Shown here: positions 7,422 to 16,821 of the stretch, one piece after another
Layout of the letters: the number at the start of each line of letters is the position of its first letter
How positions within the stretch are numbered: the stretch's first letter is position 1
Assembly: GCA_025360745.1 (NCBI GenBank)
Contig: JANYBP010000091.1
Span: 1 to 38,498, forward strand
Source of the DNA: a bacterium
GTDB lineage: Bacteria > Verrucomicrobiota > Kiritimatiellia > CAIKKV01 > CAIYGI01
Direction: 5' to 3'
DNA length: 38,498 bases
The notes under the pieces: model-generated
What the model saw: only the letters and a program-made list of their open reading frames with translations
Databases searched by the model: none
Told to the model about the DNA's origin: nothing
Program-made: the position numbers and the translations under genes

Positions 7422-10400
7422 ATGCGACAGACACCGCGGATACCGTGGACGGCGCCGATCTTGCCGGCTCTCGCGGCGGTTGTTCTGATTGGTCTTGCGG
7501 GCCGGGCCGTTGGCTTCGAAATTACCGGCAATCAGAATGCCGGCGGCGGCGCCGTCATCAACGGCGCGGGCGGCCAGACCATCGCCAGGATCTCTGGCGA
7601 CGGCGTACCTGATGGCACCCCGGACCCCTTCAAATACGACTGGGATGACCCCAACGGCAGTGCGGATCTCTTACTGGGAACGAATAAGATTTACAGCGGC
7701 AGCGGCCTGTCCTTCGCGCTCGATCTGGCGCGCGGCGGCGTATCGGGGAACATCACGGGAACGGGCACACAGGCGCTCCAGACCACCTCCGCCACATTGA
7801 GCACCAATACCTATCCGACGATTCCCGAAAACAGTATCGCGTACTCCGGCAGTGTGACCATCCGCAATCCTGGCGATATTTCGATGGGTGGCATTTCCAC
7901 GCGCATCAGCGATGGCGCCGGCCATCAATATCGCGGCAGCATCACCATTGGACAGGACGGGACGGTGGGGCCACGCGCTGGCAATGTGCGCGTGAATTTT
8001 TTGAACACCTCAGGCAGTTTGTGGTTTGGCGGCAGCCGGGGCGCCACCGGTGGCGTCACAATCTGTTCTTCCGGCGATGTCAGAATCCAGGACAAGGATG
8101 ACGACGCCACGGCCGTTCTGGGCGACATTTTGGGTTACTCTCCGCAGGGCGGGGCCGCCGCCACCATCAATATCCAGCACCAGGGCGGCTTTCGGGTTCG
8201 CAACATCGACAATTCCATATTAACCAACTGGCCTTCAGCCGGATCGTTCAGAGCGTCATTTACCTCCATTGGCAACGTCATCGGCGCTCCCAATGGCGCC
8301 TTCTTTGCCAACAATATCTACACCTTCTTTGGTGTTATCGGTTACAACAACCGTCCGACGGAAGGGAACGTCACCATTGGCGGATATACGAATGTGACGA
8401 TTGCCGGCGACATCCTGACTTACTGTAATCAGGCAAATAAAGCCGGCGGTTCCGTCGCGATCGCCAACATTGCGGGCGATATCGCGATCGGCGGCACGAT
8501 CAATCTTAACTCGGTTGGTAACAACGCCTATGACGGGACGCTGGATTTGGCGGCGGCGGGAAATGTCACGGTTTCGAATCTTAATCTGAGTGCGGTTAAG
8601 TACGCCGCGTTCGATTCGGGCGGCACCAGCTACATCGCGGGGACTCTGCTGGGAACCAACGGCGCCGCCGCGACCAACAACAATATTTCCAATCTCCGGG
8701 CTCCGGCAGGGAAGTACATCTACTACAACCCCGGCAAGAATCCCGGGCTGCTCGGATTGACCTACCGTCTCACGAATCTAACCGCCACCGCCGCGGGCGG
8801 TCAACTGACGGCGGGGGCCAATACGGCGCCAGTGGTGGACGCGGGAACGGATCGCAACATCACGCTGCCTGCGACCGCAGGTTTGAACGGGCTGGTGACG
8901 GACGACGGACTGCCAAGCGGCATTCTTTATACGCAGTGGAGCAAAATCAGCGGGCCGGGCACGGTGACCTTCGGTGACTCCAATCTGGTGAATACCACGG
9001 CGTTTTTTTCGACCAACGGAACCTATGTTCTGCAACTTTGGGCCTACGACACATTGCTGAGCGCCTCGGATACCGTTTCGATTGTCGTGAATCCGGCGGG
9101 AGCCAACATGGCGCCGGTGGTGGATGCTGGTCCCGATCAGAACATCACACTGCCCGCGACGGCGAGTCTGGACGGAACGGTCACGGATGACGGACTGCCG
9201 GACGGAATCACCAACTCGCAGTGGAGCAAGGTCAGCGGGCCGGGCTCGGTAACCTTCGGGAACTCCAATCTGGTCGCTACGACGGCCAGTTTCTCGACCA
9301 ACGGCGCCTATGTGCTGCAACTCCGGGCTTCCGACGGCGCACTGAGCGCTTCGGATACCGTTTCGATCGTTGTGAATTCGGCGGGGTTCAACACCGCGCC
9401 GCTGGTGAAGGCGGGGCCCGATCAGAGCATTTCGCTGCCGGCGCTGGCCGGGCTGGACGGGACGGTCACGGACGACGGACTGCCCGGCGGCGTCACCAAC
9501 ATACTGTGGAGCAAAGTCAGCGGACCGGGCACGGTGACTTTTGGGAACTCCAACCAGGTCGATACGACGGTCAGTTTCTCGACCAACGGCGCCTACGTGC
9601 TGCAACTCTGGGCCTCGGATACGGCGCTCAGCGCCTCTGATACCGTTGCGATCGCCGTCAGCCCGCAGACCAAAGCCTCGATCTTGTTCGATCCGGTGGA
9701 TGCGACGGTCAACCAGGGACAGACGGCGCTCTTCAGGGTCATGGCGACCGGCGGAACCCTGCTCAAGTACCAGTGGCGCAGAAACTCGACCAATATCACG
9801 GCGGCCACGAACAGTTATTACGTGACACCGGCTGCCACCCTCAGCGACAGCGGCGCCCTCTACCGGGTGGTGGTCTCGAACATCTTTGGACCCGCCGTCA
9901 CCAGCGGCGTGGCGGTTTTGAACGTCAGGGCGGGCGGCCCGGCAGACGCTTTGACCGTGTTCGAAACCTCCGGATCGGCCCAATCCGCCCGTCCGGTCTC
10001 CATCTCCCGCATCTTTGCCCAGGGTGAGATCGCCAACTTTGCCGCGGCCTTCATCGATTCGACACAGTTGCTGACCCAGTGCGACGTCAAGAACCGCTGG
10101 CCCGATAATTCCCTCAAGCATGCCATCGTCAGCTTCGTGATACCCCAGCTTGCCTCCAATGGCTCGGTGTTGGTCAGCTTCGGCAATCAAACCAACGGCA
10201 ACAATACGGGTTACCTGGATCAAAGCGACATGACTGACGCGGCCTACGATTTCGAGGCGGCGATTCGATTGAGCGGGGCCACGACCAACAACATCAGCGC
10301 CAGAGACATGCTCGAAGCTGGTAAGTGGCGTTACTGGCTACAGGGCCCGATCATGACCGCCGTGATTATCGAAGACCGCTCGACGAATCGCGCCTATGAC

Positions 10401-13400
10401 GTGGATATTGGCGACGGCAGCAAAGCCCTGCACCCCATCTTTGAAGCCTGGTTCTATCCCGACAACAAGACCGTTGACTGCGGCGCCACGATCGAGAACT
10501 GCTGGGCCAGCAGCCTGAGCAATAACAGCCTGCGCGATTTGAGCTACGACCTCGAATTAACCAGCGGAAATTCCACGCCCACGACAAAATATACCCAGAC
10601 GTCAGTTTTGCACCAAGGCAAGACCCGCTGGCAGAAACGCTTTTGGGTGGCAACGGCGCCCGCAACAATCCGTATCGACCACAATCTGGACTATCTGATT
10701 TCCACCAAGGCCATTCCCAGCTATGACACCTCCGTCCACATCTCCGAGCCGCTCATAAACCAATACACCAATTGGCCAATTAACACCTGCCGGATCGGCG
10801 GCGATAACGCCACCGGCATAGGCAGTTATAGATATAATCTGTCCGCCAGCGTGCCTCAGCCATGGCGCGGCTTGGATTCCACCTGGGACATTCTCTATCT
10901 CTATACCTTTGACGACCGCCTCCTGCCGGTGATGCTCGACAACGCCGACCTGGCGGGCGGTATTCCCTACTTCTTGCGTGAAGCCGATACACTGGCCGGC
11001 AGCGGCCACTATTTCGACAAAGCCGGCACGACCGGCACATTCGGCCTGCCGGTCAGCATATATGCCCGCAAGACCGTTTCATTGGGCGACCTGGACAAAG
11101 CGTCTTCCGCTCCGGCGGACCGCATCCGCCATGGGCCGCTGAGTTATGCCAACTGGACCTCCAACGATCTCAATCGGGCCCAGATGCCCGATCTCGCCTA
11201 TCTGCCCTATCTGTTGACCGGCCGCTACTATTATATGGAGCAACTGGCCCTGGAAGCCGCCTATGCCATTGGTTGGACGAAGGAACAGTGGGGGATGGGG
11301 CTGTTGCAGGATGCCGAAATGCGCGGCGCCGCCAACGCCATGCGCACCGTTGCCTATGCCGCCTTCATAGTCCCGGATGGCGTGATGCGCGACTATTTCG
11401 AGGACTCGCTGCTCAATACCATCGCCTGGGAGACCGGCCGCCGCGACTTTCCGCTGACCTTTCCGGGCCACCAGCAGGCGCATGGCTCTGCCGTATCGAA
11501 CAAAGTCTGGGCCACCGGCGCCTCTCCGCTCAGTCTTTGGAGTGCGGGCAGTACGGGCCTTGTCAGCGCGCCGGTCAAGACCGACGGCTCGGTACGGCGG
11601 GCGGAATCAACGGCTGAAGTTCACATGCTGGCGGAAGCGCTCGGAATGAGCCGGGGATTTGGGTTCCCGGGCGCCGAACTGCTGCTGCGCCAGATGGCGC
11701 AGTACGATGCCAACCTGCTGCTGAATCCCGTGGTCTCTCCGTACCTGATCGAAGCCGACCGGCAGGCCGCCATAGCGGCCGACAGCGATTGGATTCGGGC
11801 CTGGGATGAACTCAACAGCTTTTACGATGCCTTGCCCACGGCCTGGCGGACGGGCCAGGATGTCGATGGCGGCAACGGCTTTGAGGCGCTGGCGGCGATG
11901 TCCTTTTTATATCCGTACGAAGACGAGCTTGGCGGATACCGCGCCTCGGCCGCCTACGACTACTTGAAAGCGAACAAACCGGAGCAGGACAAGTTCGGCA
12001 CGGTCAGTCCGAAATGCGCGCGCGTGCCGCCGGCGACCGCGCGGTACGCGCATCCCGTGCTGGCGGCCATACCGCCCAACATGGCCTTCGATCTGGGGGC
12101 TTATCCCTCTTATTATCCTCCGGGTGGAAACAACGAAAATGGCATCACGGACTACAGTGGCTTTACGTACGACACGACCCATCGCTGCATGCTGATGTTC
12201 GGCGGCGGGCACTCCACAACCTTCGCCAACTATGTCATGCGGCTCGAGCTTACGACCGGCTCCGCGCTGCAATGGAAAGCGGATTACCCGCGCACGCCCC
12301 GCGAGGCCATGGTGACGACCAATCTGGCGCCCCAGGGTTATTGGAAGGATTCGGGTCTGCCGCTCACAACTCACACCTATGACCATCTGGTCTGGCACCC
12401 GCCGACCGGCCGCTTTCTCATGCTGCGTCCGACCACACAGATGTTAGGCGACAATCTCACCACGAATATCCTCAATATTTCCATCGTCACTGACCCGCGG
12501 CTGTGGCACTACGATCCGGAACTGCGCGTTTGGACCATGGGGCCCAACGCCAGCGCGCAGGCTGGGCAGGTGTGGCCAAGCAATGGGGCGTCGGAATACG
12601 ACCCGGTCAGCGGCAATGTCATTGCCATGGATCCGTATGGCATCTGGACCTATGTGCCGGAAACACAGCAGGCGACCAAGATCAAACGCTACGCCGACGG
12701 CAATGTCGGGATCGCCAACAACCTGGTGTACTTTCCGCCCAACGACAGATTTTACATGATTTCACAGGGGAATCCGACCCGGGTGTTCGAAGTCACGCTC
12801 GACCGGACAATTTGGACGAACTCCAACTATGTCGAGGTGCTGGGCATCACGAATGCTCCGGTCAGCCAGGAATCCGGTTTTGCCTATGACCCAAACCGGA
12901 AGGTCATCGGCGGCGGAGTGAGGAACGGACATTTCTACACCTACGATCCCCTGACGAAGGCCTGGAGCGACTACATCATGGACTCGAGTTCCGGGGCCAT
13001 CGGAACGCAGGCCTTCCACGCGCTGGCCTACGACTATGTGAACAGCGTATTTATCTTCATTACTGACGGCCCTTCCGAACGCCACACCTGGGCCTATCGC
13101 CTGGGGCGGAACGGTACGACCGCCTTCGTTGATACCGATTCCGACGGCTTGTCCGACTACTGGGAAATCCAGCACGGACTGAATCCTAACAAGTCTGACT
13201 CGGATAACGATGGACTGCCGGACGGCTGGGAGGTCGCGCACGGGCTCAGCCCATTGTTGCCCTCCGGCGTCGACGGCGCTCTCGGCGATCCCGATGGCGA
13301 TGGCATGGATAATTTGTCCGAGTACATCGCCGACACGAACCCGCGCGACGCCCAGTCCCGTCTGGAGATCAGCGGGATCAGCCTGCTCCCGGAAGGGCTG

Positions 13401-13589
13401 CGCCTGAACTGGAAAGGCGGGCAATTGGCAAAACAGTACATCCAGACCCGTCAGAACCTGAATTCCACCAGCGAGGTCTGGACCTCAATCTTCACCAACG
13501 CGACACTGCCGACCCCGCTGACGAACTTCGTCGTGGACGCCGGAGCCACCAACAGCGCCCTGTTCTACCGGATCAAGGCGGCGCGCTAA
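7422..13589 (+). CDS. Giant secreted multidomain protein (PKD-like, Ig-like, RIFT-barrel, kelch-like, calcium repeats)
   Basis: This 2055-residue protein begins with a signal peptide (residues 1-31, ending in a hydrophobic stretch before FEITGNQN). Residues ~32-460 are Gly/Asn/Thr-rich and beta-helix-like. Three near-identical PKD-like repeats of ~96 residues follow (~466-750; each has VDAG, LDGTVTDDGLP and SGPGTVTFG). Next is an Ig-like domain (~750-835). Residues from ~840 (LTVFETSG, RWPDNSLKHA) resemble the RIFT barrel of PcRGLX/YetA-like polysaccharide lyases, followed by a long catalytic-like region to ~1520. A kelch/propeller-like section comes next (~1540-1900, FGGGHSTTF). Calcium-binding repeats follow at ~1902-1960 (DTDSDGLSDYWE, DSDNDGLPDGWE). 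The C-terminal beta domain ends FYRIKAAR. It is probably a surface or extracellular polysaccharide-binding or -degrading protein. Enzyme activity is not proven. Confidence 0.85.
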   Translation: MRQTPRIPWTAPILPALAAVVLIGLAGRAVGFEITGNQNAGGGAVINGAGGQTIARISGDGVPDGTPDPFKYDWDDPNGSADLLLGTNKIYSGSGLSFALDLARGGVSGNITGTGTQALQTTSATLSTNTYPTIPENSIAYSGSVTIRNPGDISMGGISTRISDGAGHQYRGSITIGQDGTVGPRAGNVRVNFLNTSGSLWFGGSRGATGGVTICSSGDVRIQDKDDDATAVLGDILGYSPQGGAAATINIQHQGGFRVRNIDNSILTNWPSAGSFRASFTSIGNVIGAPNGAFFANNIYTFFGVIGYNNRPTEGNVTIGGYTNVTIAGDILTYCNQANKAGGSVAIANIAGDIAIGGTINLNSVGNNAYDGTLDLAAAGNVTVSNLNLSAVKYAAFDSGGTSYIAGTLLGTNGAAATNNNISNLRAPAGKYIYYNPGKNPGLLGLTYRLTNLTATAAGGQLTAGANTAPVVDAGTDRNITLPATAGLNGLVTDDGLPSGILYTQWSKISGPGTVTFGDSNLVNTTAFFSTNGTYVLQLWAYDTLLSASDTVSIVVNPAGANMAPVVDAGPDQNITLPATASLDGTVTDDGLPDGITNSQWSKVSGPGSVTFGNSNLVATTASFSTNGAYVLQLRASDGALSASDTVSIVVNSAGFNTAPLVKAGPDQSISLPALAGLDGTVTDDGLPGGVTNILWSKVSGPGTVTFGNSNQVDTTVSFSTNGAYVLQLWASDTALSASDTVAIAVSPQTKASILFDPVDATVNQGQTALFRVMATGGTLLKYQWRRNSTNITAATNSYYVTPAATLSDSGALYRVVVSNIFGPAVTSGVAVLNVRAGGPADALTVFETSGSAQSARPVSISRIFAQGEIANFAAAFIDSTQLLTQCDVKNRWPDNSLKHAIVSFVIPQLASNGSVLVSFGNQTNGNNTGYLDQSDMTDAAYDFEAAIRLSGATTNNISARDMLEAGKWRYWLQGPIMTAVIIEDRSTNRAYDVDIGDGSKALHPIFEAWFYPDNKTVDCGATIENCWASSLSNNSLRDLSYDLELTSGNSTPTTKYTQTSVLHQGKTRWQKRFWVATAPATIRIDHNLDYLISTKAIPSYDTSVHISEPLINQYTNWPINTCRIGGDNATGIGSYRYNLSASVPQPWRGLDSTWDILYLYTFDDRLLPVMLDNADLAGGIPYFLREADTLAGSGHYFDKAGTTGTFGLPVSIYARKTVSLGDLDKASSAPADRIRHGPLSYANWTSNDLNRAQMPDLAYLPYLLTGRYYYMEQLALEAAYAIGWTKEQWGMGLLQDAEMRGAANAMRTVAYAAFIVPDGVMRDYFEDSLLNTIAWETGRRDFPLTFPGHQQAHGSAVSNKVWATGASPLSLWSAGSTGLVSAPVKTDGSVRRAESTAEVHMLAEALGMSRGFGFPGAELLLRQMAQYDANLLLNPVVSPYLIEADRQAAIAADSDWIRAWDELNSFYDALPTAWRTGQDVDGGNGFEALAAMSFLYPYEDELGGYRASAAYDYLKANKPEQDKFGTVSPKCARVPPATARYAHPVLAAIPPNMAFDLGAYPSYYPPGGNNENGITDYSGFTYDTTHRCMLMFGGGHSTTFANYVMRLELTTGSALQWKADYPRTPREAMVTTNLAPQGYWKDSGLPLTTHTYDHLVWHPPTGRFLMLRPTTQMLGDNLTTNILNISIVTDPRLWHYDPELRVWTMGPNASAQAGQVWPSNGASEYDPVSGNVIAMDPYGIWTYVPETQQATKIKRYADGNVGIANNLVYFPPNDRFYMISQGNPTRVFEVTLDRTIWTNSNYVEVLGITNAPVSQESGFAYDPNRKVIGGGVRNGHFYTYDPLTKAWSDYIMDSSSGAIGTQAFHALAYDYVNSVFIFITDGPSERHTWAYRLGRNGTTAFVDTDSDGLSDYWEIQHGLNPNKSDSDNDGLPDGWEVAHGLSPLLPSGVDGALGDPDGDGMDNLSEYIADTNPRDAQSRLEISGISLLPEGLRLNWKGGQLAKQYIQTRQNLNSTSEVWTSIFTNATLPTPLTNFVVDAGATNSALFYRIKAAR

Positions 13590-13615
13590 ATTTGGCAAGC
13601 CTTTTGCGGCCGCGG

Positions 13616-14884
13616 TCATTCAATAAATGACTGCACACGGACGGGCTTGCCGCCGCGCGCCATGGATACATTCGCCGCGTGTCCCACCAAAATCGCCTGC
13701 ACCGCCTCTTCCAATGGCGCCATGCGTTCCGTTGGTTCCGCATCCCACGGACGGTCGAAAAGGTCATGCTGAAGTTGCGGGTCCGATCCGCCATGCGAAC
13801 CTTCCAGTTTGGGAAGCGGTATATCCCGTACGCCCTCTTTCGGGCGATAAAGCGTCACGCTGGTGCCCATGGACTTTTCCATGCCCTGCACCGTGACGTT
13901 GCCGCCCACCCAGTTGGTGCTTGTCTTGGCGCAGATCTCAAGCCGGCCTTCGGCGCCTTCAAAATGCAATTGCCAGCCCTCGTACGAGGCAAAAGCCGAG
14001 AGGGTGTAGGCGACATGCACGCCGTTCTCGTAATTATAGAGCACGTTCATCTGATCCTCGATGTCGATCGCCATGTCGAAGATGCAACTGTCGCGAATGT
14101 AGCCATCCTTGGATTCCGCATCGAGATACAAGGCCCGGTTGCTCTCGTTCTTCCAAAGGTCGATAAAATGATCGCATTTGGCGGAGTGCTGACATCCCAT
14201 GCAGCGTTTACCACGGAAAGGCCCGTTTTTTCCGTAGAACAGCAGGGCGCCCTGAGCCACCAGCGAATCCGGCTTGGAATCCGTCAGCCAGTTCAAGGCG
14301 TCGAAATGATGGGACGCCTTTTGTATCAACAGGCCGCCGGAGTTCTTTTTCAGGCGGTGCCAGCGCCGGAAATAATCCGCCCCGTGCCGGCGATCCAGCG
14401 TTTCGATGAAAACGATGCTTTTCAGCGCGCCGATCGCACCCTCTTTGATCAGGCGCTTGCATTCGGTCACTTCCGTTGTGTAGCGCATGTTGTGCGTCAC
14501 CCAGCAGCGGGCGCCCGAAGCCCTGGTCTTTTCCGCGACCGCCAGTATCTTGCGCGCCTGTTTGGCATCCACGCACAGCGGTTTTTCGGAGAATACGCGC
14601 TTTCCCGCTTCCAGTCCCCTGACTATGTATTCGGCATGCGTGCTGTCCTGCGAGGCGATGATCAAACCGTCGGGTTTGAGTTCCTTCATCATGCGGCTGA
14701 AATTCGTATAGCCTGGAAGCGCCGTCTTGAGGATCCGGTTCGCGCCGTCGATCCTGGCGGGATTGCGGTCGAACAGCCCAACCAGTTCCGAATGAGTTGT
14801 GAACGTATTCAAAATCGGCTTGGCGAACATGTGAATGCCGCGGGCCCCGGCGCCGATCAAAACATACCGCTTGCGAATAGACAT
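13616..14884 (-). CDS. Gfo/Idh/MocA family oxidoreductase with a cysteine cluster
   Basis: This 422-residue protein has an N-terminal Rossmann fold (YVLIGAGARGIH, residues 7-18), the family signature EKP at 100-102, and the substrate-side motif QKASHHFDALNWL around 188-200. Such enzymes oxidise or reduce sugars and related polyols with NAD(P). Three cysteines (228, 231, 237) sit in GKRCMGCQHSAKC, which could bind a metal or form disulfides and is not part of the basic fold. The start is the ATG at 14884, which has GGGGA six bases upstream. The frame is open slightly further to a TTG. It is convergent with the giant secreted gene, only 26 bases away. The substrate is unknown. Confidence 0.88.
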   Translation of the reverse strand: MSIRKRYVLIGAGARGIHMFAKPILNTFTTHSELVGLFDRNPARIDGANRILKTALPGYTNFSRMMKELKPDGLIIASQDSTHAEYIVRGLEAGKRVFSEKPLCVDAKQARKILAVAEKTRASGARCWVTHNMRYTTEVTECKRLIKEGAIGALKSIVFIETLDRRHGADYFRRWHRLKKNSGGLLIQKASHHFDALNWLTDSKPDSLVAQGALLFYGKNGPFRGKRCMGCQHSAKCDHFIDLWKNESNRALYLDAESKDGYIRDSCIFDMAIDIEDQMNVLYNYENGVHVAYTLSAFASYEGWQLHFEGAEGRLEICAKTSTNWVGGNVTVQGMEKSMGTSVTLYRPKEGVRDIPLPKLEGSHGGSDPQLQHDLFDRPWDAEPTERMAPLEEAVQAILVGHAANVSMARGGKPVRVQSFIE

Positions 14885-15108
14885 GCTGCATCCCCACAAC
14901 TAAGCGTTTCAGGTTCTGTCGACAATTCCAACAGCCAGCCAGCGACTGCTCGCGCATCAGCCTAATGGAATCGATCGAGAGTTGAAAGGTATTCGTTTGT
15001 TCTTTTGCCCGGAAGCCTCGCTAGGTGAGGATTTGGCATGGCGCTGGGCGCTTGTTGCGGATGGCGGCTTTGTGTCAAACTAAAGGCCGAACAAGCTGGA
15101 GAACGAGC

Positions 15109-15789
15109 GTGCTGGTGCTGGGCGAAAATAGTTCGTTGGTGCGGCGGGCGGTGAAGTACGCGCGGTTACGCGTGCGATCCGACGGCGGGCTGGAGGTGGT
15201 GGCCCCGCACGGCATGGCCGGGGCGCGGATCGAGGCCTTTATTGCGGCCAAACAAGACTGGATCGAGGCGCAGCGCAAACGCTTCCGGCAACGGACGGCG
15301 GCGGTCTTCGATCCGCTCTCGCTGGAGTTGCACGGGCGGCGTTTTCGCATTGAATACAGTCCCGCGCGGGGGCGTTATGCGGACGTGGACGAGGCGGCGA
15401 GGACGGTCAGTTCCGGGCTCGATCTGGCGCAGCCGGAGACGCGCGCGGCCTGGCTGCAAAACTATGCGCGGCGCTTTTTGGGGGTGCGCTTGCATGAGCT
15501 GGCGCGCCTGCACGGTTTCGGGTTTGCGAGGGTTTCCATCCGCAACCAGCGCAGCCGCTGGGGGAGTTGCTCGGCGCGCGGCACGATCTCGCTGAACTGG
15601 CAGCTCGTGAAGACGCCGTATTTCGTGGTGGACTATCTGCTGCTGCACGAACTGGCGCACACGCGCTGCATGAATCACGGCGCCGGTTTTTGGACGCTGG
15701 TGCGCTCGCTTTGTCCCGAGCATCGGGCCGCGACGACCTGGCTGCGCGCGCACAGTCCGGGGGACGGGGAGTTGTCTCAGCCCCTGTGA
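15109..15789 (+). CDS. YgjP-like (SprT/DUF45-type) zinc metallopeptidase
   Basis: This 226-residue protein has the zinc site HELAH at residues 180-184 and the downstream His190 in NHGAGFW, the pattern of the YgjP/DUF45 family. The conserved block RNQRSRWGSCSARGTISLNW (about 145-164) is also diagnostic. The start is placed at the GTG at 15109, preceded by GGAGA at good spacing and leading straight into the family N-terminus. An in-frame ATG at 15061 is an alternative that would add 16 residues. The cellular role of YgjP proteins is poorly known; they are thought to be peptidases acting in the cytoplasm. It is divergent from the oxidoreductase gene upstream. Confidence 0.88.
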   Translation: MLVLGENSSLVRRAVKYARLRVRSDGGLEVVAPHGMAGARIEAFIAAKQDWIEAQRKRFRQRTAAVFDPLSLELHGRRFRIEYSPARGRYADVDEAARTVSSGLDLAQPETRAAWLQNYARRFLGVRLHELARLHGFGFARVSIRNQRSRWGSCSARGTISLNWQLVKTPYFVVDYLLLHELAHTRCMNHGAGFWTLVRSLCPEHRAATTWLRAHSPGDGELSQPL

Positions 15790-15826
15790 ATAGCCGTTGC
15801 AACGTGAGGGCAGTCCGCCGGAAGTT

Positions 15827-15855
15827 TTGCAAAAAACGCGACAGAGGAATATAAA
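15827..15855 (+). promoter_or_regulatory. Candidate promoter for the zinc-ribbon/pseudopilin gene
   Basis: TTGCAA (15827-15832) and TATAAA (15850-15855) are separated by exactly 17 bases. The -10 box matches the consensus in five of six positions. It lies about 45 bases upstream of the ATG at 15898, and a GGGGG run precedes that start. Confidence 0.5.
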
Positions 15856-15897
15856 ACTGCACGGCAACGAGGGACGAGAATCAGGGGGCAGCTTGGC

Positions 15898-16557
15898 ATG
15901 AAAATTCGCTATCGTTGTCCGTACTGCGGAACGCGCTTCGCCCCACCGGTGCGGGCGTTTTGTCCGCATTGCGGCCGCGCCATGCGTTTGCCCGCGCCGG
16001 TGCTCGCCGCGGAGGGCCGCAGGGCGCGCGCGCGCGGCGACCGGTTGGGCCGCAAGACCGGCGAACGCGAATCCGCCTGGGCGGCCTTTTTCAGGTCGCC
16101 GCGCCAATTGCCGATCTTCGGGGCAATGATGCTGGCGCTGGCCGTGATATTTGTCTCGATACAGCCGGGCGGGGAATGGGCGCCGCGGAAACGCGTCGAT
16201 CCCCGGACCCGGGCCTTGGAAAACCTGGATGTCTTGCGCACCGCCTTGGAACTGTTCCGCCGTGACGTGGGCCGCTACCCCAGTGCGGGCGAAGGGCTCC
16301 CCGCGCTGCTGCACGAAATCCCCGCGCCGGGCTGGCAGGGGCCGTACATCGTCAGTCTTACCATGGATCCATGGCGCCACCCGTTCCGCTACGCCGTGGA
16401 CGGCGCCAACGTGACGCTTTACGCCCTGGGCCCCGACGGGGTGGCGGGCAGCGCCGACGACGTGCCCGCGCCGCCGGTGGACTGGGCCGCCGTGGAGTCC
16501 GCCGCCGCCGAACCGCACTCCATGCGCGTGCATCTGCTTGCGCCGCCCAAACGCTAG
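15898..16557 (+). CDS. Zinc ribbon - membrane helix - GspG-like pseudopilin domain protein
   Basis: This 219-residue protein begins with a double CxxC zinc ribbon (CPYCGTRF at 7-10 and FCPHCGRAM near 22-25). A basic linker follows, then one transmembrane helix (about residues 77-96, FGAMMLALAVIFVSI). The outer part (about 105-205) is like the periplasmic domain of type II secretion major pseudopilins: LDVLRTALELFRRDVGRYPS, GWQGPYI, DPWRHPFRY and a calcium-type loop GPDGVAGSADD. The usual prepilin peptidase site (Gly-Phe/Met-Thr-Leu-Glu) is absent, so the domain would be anchored as a type II membrane protein rather than assembled as a pilin. The zinc ribbon would face the cytoplasm. Function is unknown. 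Confidence 0.8.
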   Translation: MKIRYRCPYCGTRFAPPVRAFCPHCGRAMRLPAPVLAAEGRRARARGDRLGRKTGERESAWAAFFRSPRQLPIFGAMMLALAVIFVSIQPGGEWAPRKRVDPRTRALENLDVLRTALELFRRDVGRYPSAGEGLPALLHEIPAPGWQGPYIVSLTMDPWRHPFRYAVDGANVTLYALGPDGVAGSADDVPAPPVDWAAVESAAAEPHSMRVHLLAPPKR

Positions 16558-16567
16558 GACTTCTTAC

Positions 16568-16635
16568 TGGCGAATGGGATTGGCGAATGGGATGTGGCGA
16601 ATGGGATGTCGCGAATGGGATGTCGCGAATGGGAT
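16568..16635 (+). repeat. Five tandem 13-14 base repeats
   Basis: Units tggcgaatgggat at 16568-16580, 16581-16594 and 16595-16608 and tcgcgaatgggat at 16609-16622 and 16623-16635 lie head to tail. The last T of the array is the first T of the TTGACA at 16635-16640. Confidence 0.9.
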
Positions 16636-16663
16636 TGACATTTTCCGCGCAAGCGGGTATTTC
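16635..16663 (+). promoter_or_regulatory. Candidate promoter for gdhA with perfect TTGACA
   Basis: TTGACA at 16635-16640 is a perfect -35 box. At 17-base spacing lies TATTTC (16658-16663), a weak -10 box. A start near 16670 would give a ~150-base leader that contains a small open frame (16675-16821). Confidence 0.4.
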
Positions 16664-16674
16664 ATATCCCTTTC

Positions 16675-16821
16675 ATGCGCGCCCGCATTCGCGGAATTTG
16701 CGGGCATATAGCGCGCGCGAAACTGGCCGACATTCCGGTGATCCGGGCGTCGGAGCGCGTGCTGGAGAAAGCCAGCGAGCCGGTTTGTTTATTTGCACCT
16801 AACGAACAAGGAGAACGGTAA
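16675..16821 (+). CDS. Possible leader peptide overlapping the gdhA start (48 aa)
   Basis: An open frame of 48 codons runs from the ATG at 16675 to the TAA at 16819-16821, and that stop shares one base with the ATG of the glutamate dehydrogenase (TAATG). The N-terminal half is Arg-rich. The second half (LADIPVIRASERVLEKASE) has codon use like real genes here and could form a helix. It has no strong ribosome-binding site of its own. It may be a translated leader that couples translation to gdhA, or a chance frame. I do not recognise homology. Confidence 0.3.
   Translation: MRARIRGICGHIARAKLADIPVIRASERVLEKASEPVCLFAPNEQGER

Noticed and set aside
16568..16635. Possible CRISPR array
   Set aside because: Repeats are contiguous without spacers.
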